Assembly (NCBI RefSeq): GCF_014397255.1
Contig: NZ_CP060724.1
Location: 682,001-746,000, forward strand
DNA length: 64,000 nt
DNA from: Weissella diestrammenae
Lineage (GTDB): Bacteria; Bacillota; Bacilli; Lactobacillales; Lactobacillaceae
Direction of reading: 5' to 3'
Part shown: positions 34,200 through 42,859 of the stretch, one piece after another
Layout: every line of letters begins with the position of its first letter
How positions within the stretch are numbered: position 1 is the first letter of the stretch
Position numbers and translations under genes: made by a program
The notes under the pieces: model-generated
Seen by the model: the letters and a program-made list of their open reading frames with translations, nothing else
What the model was told of the DNA's origin: nothing
The model's database searches: none

Positions 34200-34907
34200 T
34201 TATTTGACTGTCAATCCATCCATCGCCTGATTTAAAAGTTCATCAACTAAGACATTACCGGTACTCGTTGCGTGACCTTTGACCCAAATAAACTGCAACC
34301 GCTTTGCTTGTTTAATGACCAAATCATAAACCATTTGCCACGCTGCTAAATTTGCAATCGGACCGCTTTTCTTTTTCCAGCCATTTGCCTGCCAACTATA
34401 CATCCAATCAGTTGTTGTATCCAACACATATTTCGAGTCACTCACAATAACGACCTTCTCAGGCACTTTGAGCGCTTGTGTTAGGGCATTAATCAACGCA
34501 AAAATTTCCATTTCATTATTGGTTTTCCCATAATACGCGCCTGAATCTGTAAAAACCGGATTTTTCATATCATTGCCTTGAAACACCGCAATTGCCCAAC
34601 CAGCTTTGTCCGTTGCTTTAACGTGACCGCCAACAACATTCCCAGTATTTCGGCTGCCGCCATCAGTAAAAATATAATATCGATCAGGCTGCCAATTAAT
34701 TTTTCCATCATACGCCGTTTGATAAGTACGTGCCTCACCTCCATGTTCGGCGTTTTTCTGTTGTTTAAACCATGTTTCAGCTGCTTCCTGCGTCTCAAAT
34801 CCTTTATACTTTGGTGCTGGTTTCGTTTGCGTATATGCTTTAATCTCTGACCAAGGCTGTGTATAAATACCTTCGTATTGATTACCGATAATTACATATG
34901 ATTTCAT
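34200..34907 (-). CDS. rnhA: Ribonuclease HI with N-terminal viroplasmin-like domain
   Basis: 235 residues. An N-terminal caulimovirus-viroplasmin-like RNA:DNA-binding domain (about 1-48, GNQYEGIYTQPWSEIKAYT, then KGFETQEAAETWF) is followed by a full RNase HI domain (about 78-235). Catalytic acids: Asp in FTDGGSRNTG, Glu in NEMEIFALI, Asp in SDSKYVL, Asp in VDELLNQ; GHATSTGN holds the catalytic His. It cuts RNA in RNA:DNA hybrids such as R-loops and primers. The two-domain layout is common in eukaryotes and lactobacilli. SD AAAGGG precedes ATG 34907. Confidence 0.92.
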   Translation of the reverse strand: MKSYVIIGNQYEGIYTQPWSEIKAYTQTKPAPKYKGFETQEAAETWFKQQKNAEHGGEARTYQTAYDGKINWQPDRYYIFTDGGSRNTGNVVGGHVKATDKAGWAIAVFQGNDMKNPVFTDSGAYYGKTNNEMEIFALINALTQALKVPEKVVIVSDSKYVLDTTTDWMYSWQANGWKKKSGPIANLAAWQMVYDLVIKQAKRLQFIWVKGHATSTGNVLVDELLNQAMDGLTVK

Positions 34908-34986
34908 CTTTTGAAACCCTTTCTTTTGTCCTTCGCATTAACTTTGCTACACTTAAAATATATATCATAATAATTGGAGTTGCGAT

Positions 34987-35733
34987 ATGCTTAACTACAT
35001 TTTCACTTATTCATCCCACATGCCTGCTGGCTATGGATTTCGCCATTTTTCAAGTACCCACATTTGTATTCTAATCATTTTAGCCGGTATGATGTTTGCA
35101 TTGATTCGTCAATATCAACAATACACACCAGCACAACGGCAACATTGGCGCCAATTCTTAGCGTTAACAATTCTGCTATTAGAAAGTAGTCGGGCGGTTA
35201 TTCTAATCATGACCCATCAATTTACGCTAAATGAGTTACCCTTGCATCTCTGTGGCATTGGGATATTCATTATTGCTTGGGATGCTATTCACCCAAATGC
35301 ATTTGCACGCGAAATATTATATAGTCTCAATTTATGGGGTGCTTTCGCCGCCCTTATTTTTCCAGATTGGCAAGTCTTACCGTTGATCAACGTTTTCCTT
35401 TGGCAAAGTTTTATTATCCACGCTTTACTAATCACGTATCCACTTGCTTTGATGGTAACTGGTGAATTTCGTCCAAATTGGCGTCGACTTTGGCAACCAA
35501 CCCTATACTTAAGTGGCATCATACCAATCATTCTCATTTTCAACCAACAATGGCACACCAATTTTTGGTTTTTAAATACTGCTGCTGCACAATCGCCATT
35601 GGCACCAATTCAACACTTAACTGGCTCATTCTATTTACCAACACTCATCCTTTGTCTAATTGCGCTATGGTTCTGTTTATATTTACCATGGACTTTAAAA
35701 CAAACAAAAGTCATCGAACCACTAACTGATTAG
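34987..35733 (+). CDS. YwaF/TMEM164-type membrane protein (TIGR02206-like)
   Basis: 248 residues with about seven hydrophobic segments. The conserved family features are ELPLHLCGIGIFI (H-L-C in helix 3) and FIIHALLITYPLAL (conserved His), as in the YwaF/TIGR02206 family. Function unknown; TMEM164 relatives are acyltransferases. GGAG lies 8 bases before ATG 34987. The next 288 bases (35734-36021) hold no gene; only a terminator at their end is seen. Confidence 0.75.
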   Translation: MLNYIFTYSSHMPAGYGFRHFSSTHICILIILAGMMFALIRQYQQYTPAQRQHWRQFLALTILLLESSRAVILIMTHQFTLNELPLHLCGIGIFIIAWDAIHPNAFAREILYSLNLWGAFAALIFPDWQVLPLINVFLWQSFIIHALLITYPLALMVTGEFRPNWRRLWQPTLYLSGIIPIILIFNQQWHTNFWFLNTAAAQSPLAPIQHLTGSFYLPTLILCLIALWFCLYLPWTLKQTKVIEPLTD

Positions 35734-35984
35734 GACCGATTGCTCAATAACCAGTTTGACTATCAAACGCCCCATACACCGCGTAAGAGACCATCAATGA
35801 CAATCTGCCGTATTATTATATCAAAATCAAATGCGCCTCAATAAATATGACATCTCATTCTCCCATATTTGCACTAAGAAGAGCACCAAACAATCAAAGC
35901 AATTTTTTATTTAGCGCTCATCTTGACGCCATTTGCTATGATTCAATTCAGCTGAAGCGAAATTAACTCATAACAATATCATAT

Positions 35985-36014
35985 AAAAAAGACGTTTCAT
36001 ACAACGTCTTTTTT
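35985..36014 (-). terminator. Terminator of the HAD phosphatase / ktrB operon
   Basis: AAAAAAGACG pairs with CGTCTTTTTT around an 8-10-base loop; symmetrical, so it could work both ways. The 250 bases to its left are AT-rich without recognised features. Confidence 0.85.
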
Positions 36015-36021
36015 CATCTAC

Positions 36022-36855
36022 TTAAATATCCCCATCAATAAATGGATCTGTCGCGATAGTTTCTAACACACCAGCATGATTATTATCTGCCACGGCTAAT
36101 GGAAACATTTCAGTTAATCCTTCGTCCCCATTTGGCATCGCAAATGGATATTTGGCAGCTTTGAGCATTTCTAAATCATTCAACCCATCACCAAAGGCCA
36201 CTAAATCATCCGCTAATGCCAAACCATAATGGTTAGCCACATACTGTATGCCAGCTGCCTTATTAATTCCAGGACCAACAATATCAACCGAACCATATCC
36301 CGAAGTCGTCACATGTGCATGCTCACCCAGCTTTGCTTGCGCTTGTTGAATGAATAACATCGTATCGTCTGCTTCAAAACCAAATGTAATTTTTAAAATT
36401 GGCTCTTCAATTTCACTTAAATCATCGATATAGGTCGTCACACCGACTAAGCGGCGAAAAACAAGATTAGTAATGGAAAAATCTTTATGTCTTTTCAACA
36501 TATATTTATGATGCGCACTAACAAAAACCGCACCGCGCGTTAATTTAAAGGGCATTGATTCAATCGCATCTACTGCATCAATCACTGCAGTTGACGCTAA
36601 CGTTTGCGTATGTAAGACCGTGCCATCGGCTGCAACGACCAAAGCCCCATTATTAGCCACAATGTCAATTTTACCAAGGTAGTCCGCAAAGTCTTTTTGA
36701 ATCATATCAATATCACGCCCAGTCGCAACAACAAAGTGTGCTTGCTGTGTCTCTAACTGCGCTAAAATTTCTGTGAAACGGCGTCGATTAAATTTCTTAT
36801 AGTCATTTAAGAATGTGCCGTCTAAATCTGTTGCAAATAATTTTGGATATGTCAT
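36022..36855 (-). CDS. HAD-superfamily Cof-type sugar phosphatase
   Basis: 277 residues. Motif I LFATDLDGTFLN (nucleophile Asp), motif II ATGRD near 44, motif III Lys in GINKAAGI, and motif IV FGDGLNDLEML near 220: a complete class IIB Cof-type hydrolase. Substrates of this family are sugar phosphates, flavin mononucleotide or pyridoxal phosphate; which is unknown. It starts 13 bases after the ktrB stop, with GAGGAA as SD, so they are in one operon. Confidence 0.9.
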   Translation of the reverse strand: MTYPKLFATDLDGTFLNDYKKFNRRRFTEILAQLETQQAHFVVATGRDIDMIQKDFADYLGKIDIVANNGALVVAADGTVLHTQTLASTAVIDAVDAIESMPFKLTRGAVFVSAHHKYMLKRHKDFSITNLVFRRLVGVTTYIDDLSEIEEPILKITFGFEADDTMLFIQQAQAKLGEHAHVTTSGYGSVDIVGPGINKAAGIQYVANHYGLALADDLVAFGDGLNDLEMLKAAKYPFAMPNGDEGLTEMFPLAVADNNHAGVLETIATDPFIDGDI

Positions 36856-36868
36856 CTTTCATTCCTCA

Positions 36869-38212
36869 CTAGCCAATAATGACTTCTTCTTCTGGATATT
36901 CAAAATGTTTTGCCTGTGCACGCACATCCAAAACAGAAAACATCACGGTATACAATCCAACTCGTCCGATGAACATCACAATCATCACAATAACTTTACC
37001 AATCCATGTTAGATGTGGTGTTAACCCAAGCGACAAGCCAGCGGTTGAAAACGCTGAAACAACCTCAAATACAATATATTCAATTCCTGTACCTGCTGGC
37101 AACTTTTCAGTCAAGCTTAACGTAAATGCAGCAAGGAAAATAAAAACAATCGCAACGACTGCGAGCATCAGCGCCTTATTAACCGTTCGTTTTGAAAATT
37201 GTCGGTCACCAAAACGCACAGCTTCTTGCCCACGTAGAGATGCCCACACCTGTGAAATCAAAATACCCGCAGTGGTTGTTTTAATACCACCAGAGGTTGA
37301 ACCAGGCGTTCCACCAATAAACATCAAAAAGATAAGCAACATTAGACCAGCAGTCGAAAGATTGCCCGTTGAGATCACCTCAAGTCCAGCAGTACGTGGG
37401 GTAACAGCGATAAACAGGGTATCTATAACCCGATTAATCCACGACAAATGCGCTGAAAATGTCCCTGCTAATGCTTCTGAAATCAGTAAGCCAACGAACC
37501 CAATCCCAATTAACCAACCTGACATGACAAGCGCCAAGCGTGTATGTAGCGTGACTCGTTTTTGCTTTTTAAACATTAACAGATCCCGCCAAACCAAAAA
37601 GCCCAATGATCCAGCTAAAATAAGCAGCATTGTCACAGCTAAGACATAAGGATTGGTCGCAAATTGACTAAATGGTAATTTAAAGAAAACAAACCCAGCA
37701 TTCGCAAACGATGAAATGGCATGCGCAATAGCATAATAACAACCTTTGAGCCAACCAAAACGTGGCACAAAATCAATCGCTAATAAAATTGCCCCAATTC
37801 CTTGAATAATACCTGATAATGATAATACATAGCGTAAAACGGATTTGACATCCGACAAGCTTCTTAAATTTAATGCTTGTTGTGCAAGCAACCTTGACTT
37901 TAAATCTAACCGGCGTCCAGTTAATGCAAATAATAAGACTGCAAAGGTCATGAACCCCAGCGCGCCAATTTCAATCATTATCAAAATAATAATTTGCCCT
38001 GAAACGGTCCAAGTTGTTGCGGTTGACAACGTTGTTAATCCAGTAATCGTGGTTGCTGAAACAGCTGTAAAAATTGCATCTAGTAAAGAAACATGCATAT
38101 GCCCCTGATGAGCAAATGGTAACGTCAATAAAATACTACCAATAAAGATAATGATCAAAAAGCCGATCGTTAACAATTGTGGTGGTGTTAATTTTTTGAT
38201 TAATACATGCAT
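36869..38212 (-). CDS. ktrB: Potassium uptake channel subunit, KtrB/TrkH type
   Basis: 447 residues, eight transmembrane helices in four pore repeats. Pore loops with filter glycines are recognisable: TTITGLTTL, AISSFANAGF, GGTPGSTSGGIKTTT and AFSTAGLSLG. It is the ion-conducting part of Ktr, working with the gating subunit KtrA (encoded at 39397). ATG 38212 (MHVLIK) is chosen: AAGGGG lies upstream and homologues begin in this way. The longer open frame to 38410 runs into DnaA-box-rich intergenic DNA and has no SD. First gene of a ktrB-HAD operon. Confidence 0.9.
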   Translation of the reverse strand: MHVLIKKLTPPQLLTIGFLIIIFIGSILLTLPFAHQGHMHVSLLDAIFTAVSATTITGLTTLSTATTWTVSGQIIILIMIEIGALGFMTFAVLLFALTGRRLDLKSRLLAQQALNLRSLSDVKSVLRYVLSLSGIIQGIGAILLAIDFVPRFGWLKGCYYAIAHAISSFANAGFVFFKLPFSQFATNPYVLAVTMLLILAGSLGFLVWRDLLMFKKQKRVTLHTRLALVMSGWLIGIGFVGLLISEALAGTFSAHLSWINRVIDTLFIAVTPRTAGLEVISTGNLSTAGLMLLIFLMFIGGTPGSTSGGIKTTTAGILISQVWASLRGQEAVRFGDRQFSKRTVNKALMLAVVAIVFIFLAAFTLSLTEKLPAGTGIEYIVFEVVSAFSTAGLSLGLTPHLTWIGKVIVMIVMFIGRVGLYTVMFSVLDVRAQAKHFEYPEEEVIIG

Positions 38213-38299
38213 AATTCGTAATCCCCTTATACAAAAATTATACCTCATTATGTTCACAACTATCTGGAGAAAATGTGGACAAGTATGTGTGTAACTTAT

Positions 38300-38731
38300 T
38301 AAGACTGTGGATAACTTGTTGAAAAAAGGCTGACTTGTTACATGAAAATAATTCACAGGGTGGAAAAGTTGCTTGTGGATAACTTGTTGAAAATTAATTG
38401 TGCTATGCAAGTTCTTGATTCTTAGCCGATAATAATGTGCATGCCATTTTTAAAACCTGTGGATAACAAATCCATCAACCACTCAATTGTCTAATCACAC
38501 AAGTCGGTTAAAAGATGTGGATAAAATCTTTGCTATACCAACATTCTTCACTGTCTAAACAAATAATCCTCATATTTTATATACTATTTCCATTGATTGT
38601 TCGTATTTTTATATTTCTTAATGTGGATAACCAACGCATCATTATTATTTGCTCGGCAAAATTCACAGATTAATTACTCATAAACACTATTAAATAGCTA
38701 TTTAAAAAGTTATCCACAGGTTTTATTCACA
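38300..38731. other. Cluster of six perfect DnaA boxes between ktrB and rlmH
   Basis: Perfect TTATCCACA boxes (or its complement TGTGGATAA) at 38306-38314, 38374-38382, 38458-38466, 38516-38524, 38632-38640 (all complement) and 38710-38718 (direct); a one-mismatch box TTATTCACA at 38723-38731. A 20-base direct repeat TGTGGATAACTTGTTGAAAA starts at 38306 and 38374. The region 38213-38856 has no other gene. It is about 6 kb from dnaA. Confidence 0.85.
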
Positions 38732-38856
38732 TTGTGTATAATGAGAAAAATCGATTATCATCAACCGCTAAAAACAGTGTTATAATGAGATTTATACTAT
38801 TTCACATACATTTTGTACGCTTGTGGAAAACATAATCATATAAAGGATTACTAACA

Positions 38857-39336
38857 ATGGGCATTAAAATTATTGCTGTTGGGAAATTAAAAGAAAAATT
38901 TTTAAAAGATGGCATTGCTGAGTACAGCAAACGATTGACCAAATTTACAAAGCTATCAATCATCGAAGTGCCAGATGAAAAGGCACCCGAACAGCTTTCT
39001 GAGAGTCAGATGTTACAGGTGATGCAGCGTGAAGGTGAAAAAATTCTCGCTAAAATTAAACCACGAGATTATGTCTACGTCCTTGCTATTAACGGTGATG
39101 AGAGACAGTCTGAAGAACTTGCCCATGAGCTTGATCAGTTAGCCATTCAAGGACAGTCAGACATTGTATTTGTCATTGGTGGTTCTCTGGGTACAGCGCC
39201 AGAAGTCAATCAACGTGCAGACACTTTAATCAGCTTTGGGAAATTCACCCTACCTCATCAGCTCATGCGGCTTGTATTAACTGAACAAATCTATCGCGCC
39301 TATATGATTAACGCAGGCTCACCTTATCATAAGTAA
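38857..39336 (+). CDS. rlmH: 23S rRNA pseudouridine-1915 N3-methyltransferase
   Basis: 159 residues, SPOUT (knotted) fold. Features: N-terminal [19 protein letters not shown], the SAM-loop [13 protein letters not shown] (110-122), and C-terminal [20 protein letters not shown] with the tail GSPYHK. It methylates pseudouridine 1915 in helix 69 of 23S rRNA on 70S ribosomes. AAAGGA lies about 10 bases before ATG. The gene is often near oriC in Firmicutes. Short gap (60 bases) to ktrA, so probably co-transcribed. Confidence 0.95.
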   Translation: MGIKIIAVGKLKEKFLKDGIAEYSKRLTKFTKLSIIEVPDEKAPEQLSESQMLQVMQREGEKILAKIKPRDYVYVLAINGDERQSEELAHELDQLAIQGQSDIVFVIGGSLGTAPEVNQRADTLISFGKFTLPHQLMRLVLTEQIYRAYMINAGSPYHK

Positions 39337-39396
39337 TTACACCATATTGCTTTTCATGACAACTTATTCGTATCGGATACTAGAAAGAGGATATTC

Positions 39397-40062
39397 ATGG
39401 CACAAACATTCGCAGTCATTGGCCTCGGCCGCTTTGGCAGTTCATTATTGGAGTCTTTAATAAATGACGGTCAAGAAGTCCTTGCTATCGACAATAACCA
39501 AGAAACGATTCAAGAATATATGGACATTGCAACCCATGCTGTCATTGCCGATGCCCAAGATGAAGACTCTTTAAAAGAACTTGATTTACCATCATTAGAG
39601 CACGTCATTGTTGCTATCGGGCATAACCAACAAGCATCAATTTTAGCAACAATTCTATTAAAAGACTTAGGGTGCAAACATGTCATCGCAAAAGCTGAAA
39701 ACAATTTGCATGCGCGAGTCCTATCAAAAATTGGAGCAGATGAAGTTGTTCGTCCTGAACACGAAATGGCACAACAAGTTGCTAATCGACTAGTGTCACC
39801 AAACTTATTGAATTACATTACCCTTAGTGATGAATACTCGATTGGTGAAATTAAAATTTCAAATTTCGAATTTGTTAATAAAACCATTGCTGACCTCGAT
39901 ATTCGTTCTGAATACGGTTTAAACGTCATTGCAATCAAGGCCCATGAATCGTTCATCGTTGCACCTGAAGCTTCTTATGAAATTCACATTGGTGATGTTT
40001 TAACGGTGATTGGTACTTGCGATAATGTTCAAAAATTTGATCGTCTAGTAACAGGTAATTAA
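39397..40062 (+). CDS. ktrA: Potassium uptake regulatory subunit, KtrA/TrkA type
   Basis: 221 residues: an N-terminal RCK-N Rossmann domain (about 1-130, FAVIGLGRFGSSL nucleotide motif; VLAIDNNQETI) that binds ATP/ADP or NAD, and a C-terminal RCK-C domain (about 140-221, GDVLTVIGTCDNV) that can bind c-di-AMP in the family. It gates KtrB. It is separated from ktrB by rlmH and faces the other way. SD AGAGGA precedes ATG 39397. Confidence 0.9.
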   Translation: MAQTFAVIGLGRFGSSLLESLINDGQEVLAIDNNQETIQEYMDIATHAVIADAQDEDSLKELDLPSLEHVIVAIGHNQQASILATILLKDLGCKHVIAKAENNLHARVLSKIGADEVVRPEHEMAQQVANRLVSPNLLNYITLSDEYSIGEIKISNFEFVNKTIADLDIRSEYGLNVIAIKAHESFIVAPEASYEIHIGDVLTVIGTCDNVQKFDRLVTGN

Positions 40063-40174
40063 TTGACATACAGAAGGTATCTCAAGTGAATAACATTGCC
40101 AGTCCCAAACACAAAAAATGTTAGCTACAATGATAACGATTTAACCATGACGGCGACATAGACTGACATTTTAC

Positions 40175-40203
40175 TTGACGCCACCGCAAGCACTTTATAT
40201 ACT
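40175..40203 (+). promoter_or_regulatory. Promoter of the T-box/permease transcript
   Basis: -35 TTGACG, 17-base spacer, -10 TATACT. Transcription would start near 40210, just before Stem I of the T-box. The 110 bases between ktrA and this promoter show nothing else. Confidence 0.75.
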
Positions 40204-40204
40204 T

Positions 40205-40443
40205 AGCCTATTAAATTCATTCTGGTATTGAGATTAGTGGATAACTTTTGTAAGCCATATTCAGAGAACTTGTGGTGGTGTAAACAAGTAATGGTAAAAG
40301 TTGTTGGGCCTAATTGAACCAATTGATCTGATGCAATTAAGTTGTTTATCTATCGCATTCCGTGATAGATAAAAAATAGGGTGGAACCGCGTTGATCTAA
40401 AACGTCCCTATGTCAAATTAATTTTTGGCATAGGGACGTTTTT
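40205..40443 (+). ncRNA. T-box riboswitch before the AAT-family permease
   Basis: Visible parts: Stem I base GATTAG / CTAATT, middle stem AACTTTTG / TAAAAGTT, distal stem ACTTGT / ACAAGT around a GGTGTAAA loop, Stem III TTTATCTATC / GATAGATAAA, T-box AGGGTGGAACCGCG (40378-40391) and terminator CGTCCCTATG / CATAGGGACG with T5 (to 40443). The specifier loop on the 3' strand of Stem I reads GTTGGGC; TGG (Trp) or TTG (Leu) are the possible codons, with TGG slightly preferred. Uncharged tRNA would switch on the permease. Confidence 0.9.
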
Positions 40444-40497
40444 CTGTTGCTATGTCACTCTTGTCGCCTAGTCATGAAGATACAAGTGAGGTTTATT

Positions 40498-41856
40498 ATG
40501 GCAGAACAAACACAAACACGTGAACTAAAGCGCGGTCTCAATGCCCGTCATGTTCAGATGATTGCCATCGGTGGTGCAATTGGAACGGGCTTATTCTTGG
40601 GATCTGGTACCGCAATTAAACAAGCCGGCCCAGCACTAATTTTAGCCTACTTCATTACTGGTATCTTTGGATATCTTATGATGCGTGCTGTTGGTGAATT
40701 ATTATTATCAAATACAAAGATTCGATCATTCATAGATTTCGTTCGAATTTATCTCGGTACCAAATGGGAATTCGCAATTGGTTGGGCCTATTGGTTAGCT
40801 TGGGCAAGCTTAGCAATGGCAGATTTGACCGCCACAGGGGTTTATTTACGCTACTGGTTCCCATTTATCCCGCAATGGTTAACACCATTGATTGTGATCA
40901 TTATTCTGGTTGGTTTAAATCTAACAACCGTTCGTTTATTTGGTGAATTAGAATCTTGGTTTGCTTCAATCAAAGTAATTGCCATTATTGCCCTAATCAT
41001 TAGTGGGTTAATCATGATTTTTACTAATTTTCATCAAGGTATAACAACTGCTTCATTCTCAAACTTAGTCAGTCATGGTGGTTTTTTTGCTACCGGATTT
41101 AAGGGTTTTCTAATGGCCTTCCCAATGGTTATTTTTGCTTTTACAGGAATTGAGATGATCGGTTTAACTGCTGGTGAAACTGAAAATCCAAAACGTGATA
41201 TTCCACGGGCCATCAATTCAGTGCCGGTTAGAATTGCCATTTTTTACGTTGGTGCAATTACAATCATTATGTCAATTTTTCCTTGGAATCAAATTAATAC
41301 CAGTCAATCACCATTTGTTCAAGTATTTTCAGGATTAGGGATTCAATTTGCCGCTGCCCTTGTCAACTTTGTTGTTTTAACAGCTGCTTTATCTGCAGCT
41401 AATTCCGCAATTTTTTCGACATCACGGACCTTATATGTCTTGGCAAAAAATAATCAAGCTCCGAAATCACTTGCTCGTCTATCTAAAAACAATATTCCAA
41501 TCACAGGCATGTTAGCCTCATCAGTCATTTTCCTCATTGTGGTTCTTTTAAATTATTTCTTCCCAAATCAAGCATTTACCCTAATTACGGGCGTCGCAAA
41601 TACATCATTTATGTTCGTCTGGGTATTGATTATGGCTGCGCACATTAAATATAAGGCCTCTGAAAATGTCATCGAATCAGGGTTTAAAATGCCTTGGTTC
41701 CCATTGACAAGTTATGTAACAATTGGTTTTTATGTGATCGTACTCATTATTTTATTGCTTAGCCCAGCAACTACCGTTTCAGTTATTCTAACTTTTATTT
41801 TCTTTGCAGCTATGGTCGTTGGTCATATGTTAATCCGGCCTGAAGATAACGAATAA
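40498..41856 (+). CDS. AAT-family amino acid permease under T-box control
   Basis: 452 residues, 12 helices, AAT branch: RGLNARHVQMIAIGGAIGTG near the N-terminus and FAFTGIEMIGLTAGETENP near 225-245. The T-box upstream (Trp or Leu specifier) suggests the substrate is that amino acid. ATG 40498 (MAEQTQ) is chosen over the frame extension to 40447, since GTGAGG is 8 bases upstream and the extension overlaps the terminator tail. Paralogue of the gene at 18180. Confidence 0.9.
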   Translation: MAEQTQTRELKRGLNARHVQMIAIGGAIGTGLFLGSGTAIKQAGPALILAYFITGIFGYLMMRAVGELLLSNTKIRSFIDFVRIYLGTKWEFAIGWAYWLAWASLAMADLTATGVYLRYWFPFIPQWLTPLIVIIILVGLNLTTVRLFGELESWFASIKVIAIIALIISGLIMIFTNFHQGITTASFSNLVSHGGFFATGFKGFLMAFPMVIFAFTGIEMIGLTAGETENPKRDIPRAINSVPVRIAIFYVGAITIIMSIFPWNQINTSQSPFVQVFSGLGIQFAAALVNFVVLTAALSAANSAIFSTSRTLYVLAKNNQAPKSLARLSKNNIPITGMLASSVIFLIVVLLNYFFPNQAFTLITGVANTSFMFVWVLIMAAHIKYKASENVIESGFKMPWFPLTSYVTIGFYVIVLIILLLSPATTVSVILTFIFFAAMVVGHMLIRPEDNE

Positions 41857-42005
41857 TTGTGATTACCCGTGATTTCTTATTAAAGGTCACACCACTTAAT
41901 TTCAATAAATTGAAAGAGTTTACTAAGGTCAACCAATCCAACTTAACAAAGTACCTAAATATGCTACAATGAACAAAGTTAATTATGAAATGAGGAAAGC
42001 ACGTA

Positions 42006-42638
42006 ATGAAGGCCTTTAAAGAAGTGATGTCATGGATTATCCCAATTGTATTAGGACTAATTATTGCATTTGCAATCCGTGAATTCTGGTTTACAATTGT
42101 TCGCGTTGATGGCACATCAATGGAACCTAATTTAGTTAATAATGAACGCGTCTTGGTACTACGGACTGACAAAGTACATCGTGGTAGCGTTGTCGTCTTT
42201 GATGCAAAAGGTTCTGACCCAGAAGTAACCGAAAGTAAAGACTATGTTAAACGTGTCATTGCGCTTCCTGGTGATACTGTTAGTGCGAATAATGGTGTAA
42301 TTAAAGTCAATGGTAAAACTGTTGATCAATCATTCATTCCATCAAGTGAACAAAAAGCAACAAATGCCGTGAACAACGTTGGTAATTGGGATAGTCTCGC
42401 TGAATTAGGTCAACATATGAGCTGGGTAAAAAATAATCAGAGCGTCAAAGTACCAAAGGGGTATTACTTCGTACTTGGTGATCACCGTTCAGTTTCAAAT
42501 GATTCTCGTTACTGGGGATTCGTACCAAAGAATAAACTCGTTGGTGTTGTTAAAGTTGGTTTCTGGACAGATAAAGATAAAAAAGTCGCTATTAATCAAG
42601 AATATAAGCACTTCTTTAAAACAACGACCACTAAATAA
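42006..42638 (+). CDS. lepB: Signal peptidase I
   Basis: 210 residues. One N-terminal transmembrane helix (about 10-31) and an outside catalytic domain with the Ser-Lys dyad: Ser38 in VDGTSMEPN and Lys82 in YVKRVIALPGD. The later box VLGDHRSVSNDSRYWGFV is typical of family S26. It cuts signal peptides of secreted proteins at the outer membrane face. SD GAGGAA precedes ATG 42006. Followed by a strong GC-rich hairpin. Confidence 0.95.
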   Translation: MKAFKEVMSWIIPIVLGLIIAFAIREFWFTIVRVDGTSMEPNLVNNERVLVLRTDKVHRGSVVVFDAKGSDPEVTESKDYVKRVIALPGDTVSANNGVIKVNGKTVDQSFIPSSEQKATNAVNNVGNWDSLAELGQHMSWVKNNQSVKVPKGYYFVLGDHRSVSNDSRYWGFVPKNKLVGVVKVGFWTDKDKKVAINQEYKHFFKTTTTK

Positions 42639-42671
42639 TGATTTAAAAAGTCCCGACATTTAAAAACAATG

Positions 42672-42720
42672 GGAAATTGCCCCCCTAAGCTGAATTTATA
42701 TCAGCTTAGGGGGGTAATTT
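42672..42720. terminator. GC-rich hairpin after lepB
   Basis: GCCCCCCTAAGCTGA (42679-42693) pairs with TCAGCTTAGGGGGG (42701-42714); flanks AAATT / AATTT. Very stable but lacks a real T-run, so its role as terminator is less certain. Confidence 0.55.
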
Positions 42721-42784
42721 ATTTCAACAAGTAGCTCAAGCCAAATTGAATACGAATAATAACCATTATTCGCAAATGTTAATA

Positions 42785-42824
42785 AAAACACTAATGATTA
42801 ACAACATCTAATCATTAGTGTTTT
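42785..42824 (-). terminator. Terminator of the yidC transcript
   Basis: Perfect 15-bp stem AAACACTAATGATTA / TAATCATTAGTGTTT with an 8-base loop and T-run on both strands. Confidence 0.85.
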
Positions 42825-42859
42825 CATAATAAATATCATTATTATCCGTCAAATATTTC

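Noticed and set aside
36879-37649. 256-residue open frame opposite to ktrB
   Set aside because: Antisense shadow: no SD, composition rich in Thr/Ser/Ile without domain pattern, ktrB is clearly the real gene.
38213-38410. N-terminal extension of ktrB by 66 codons
   Set aside because: No SD, covers DnaA boxes, and ktrB homologues begin at MHVLIK-like positions.
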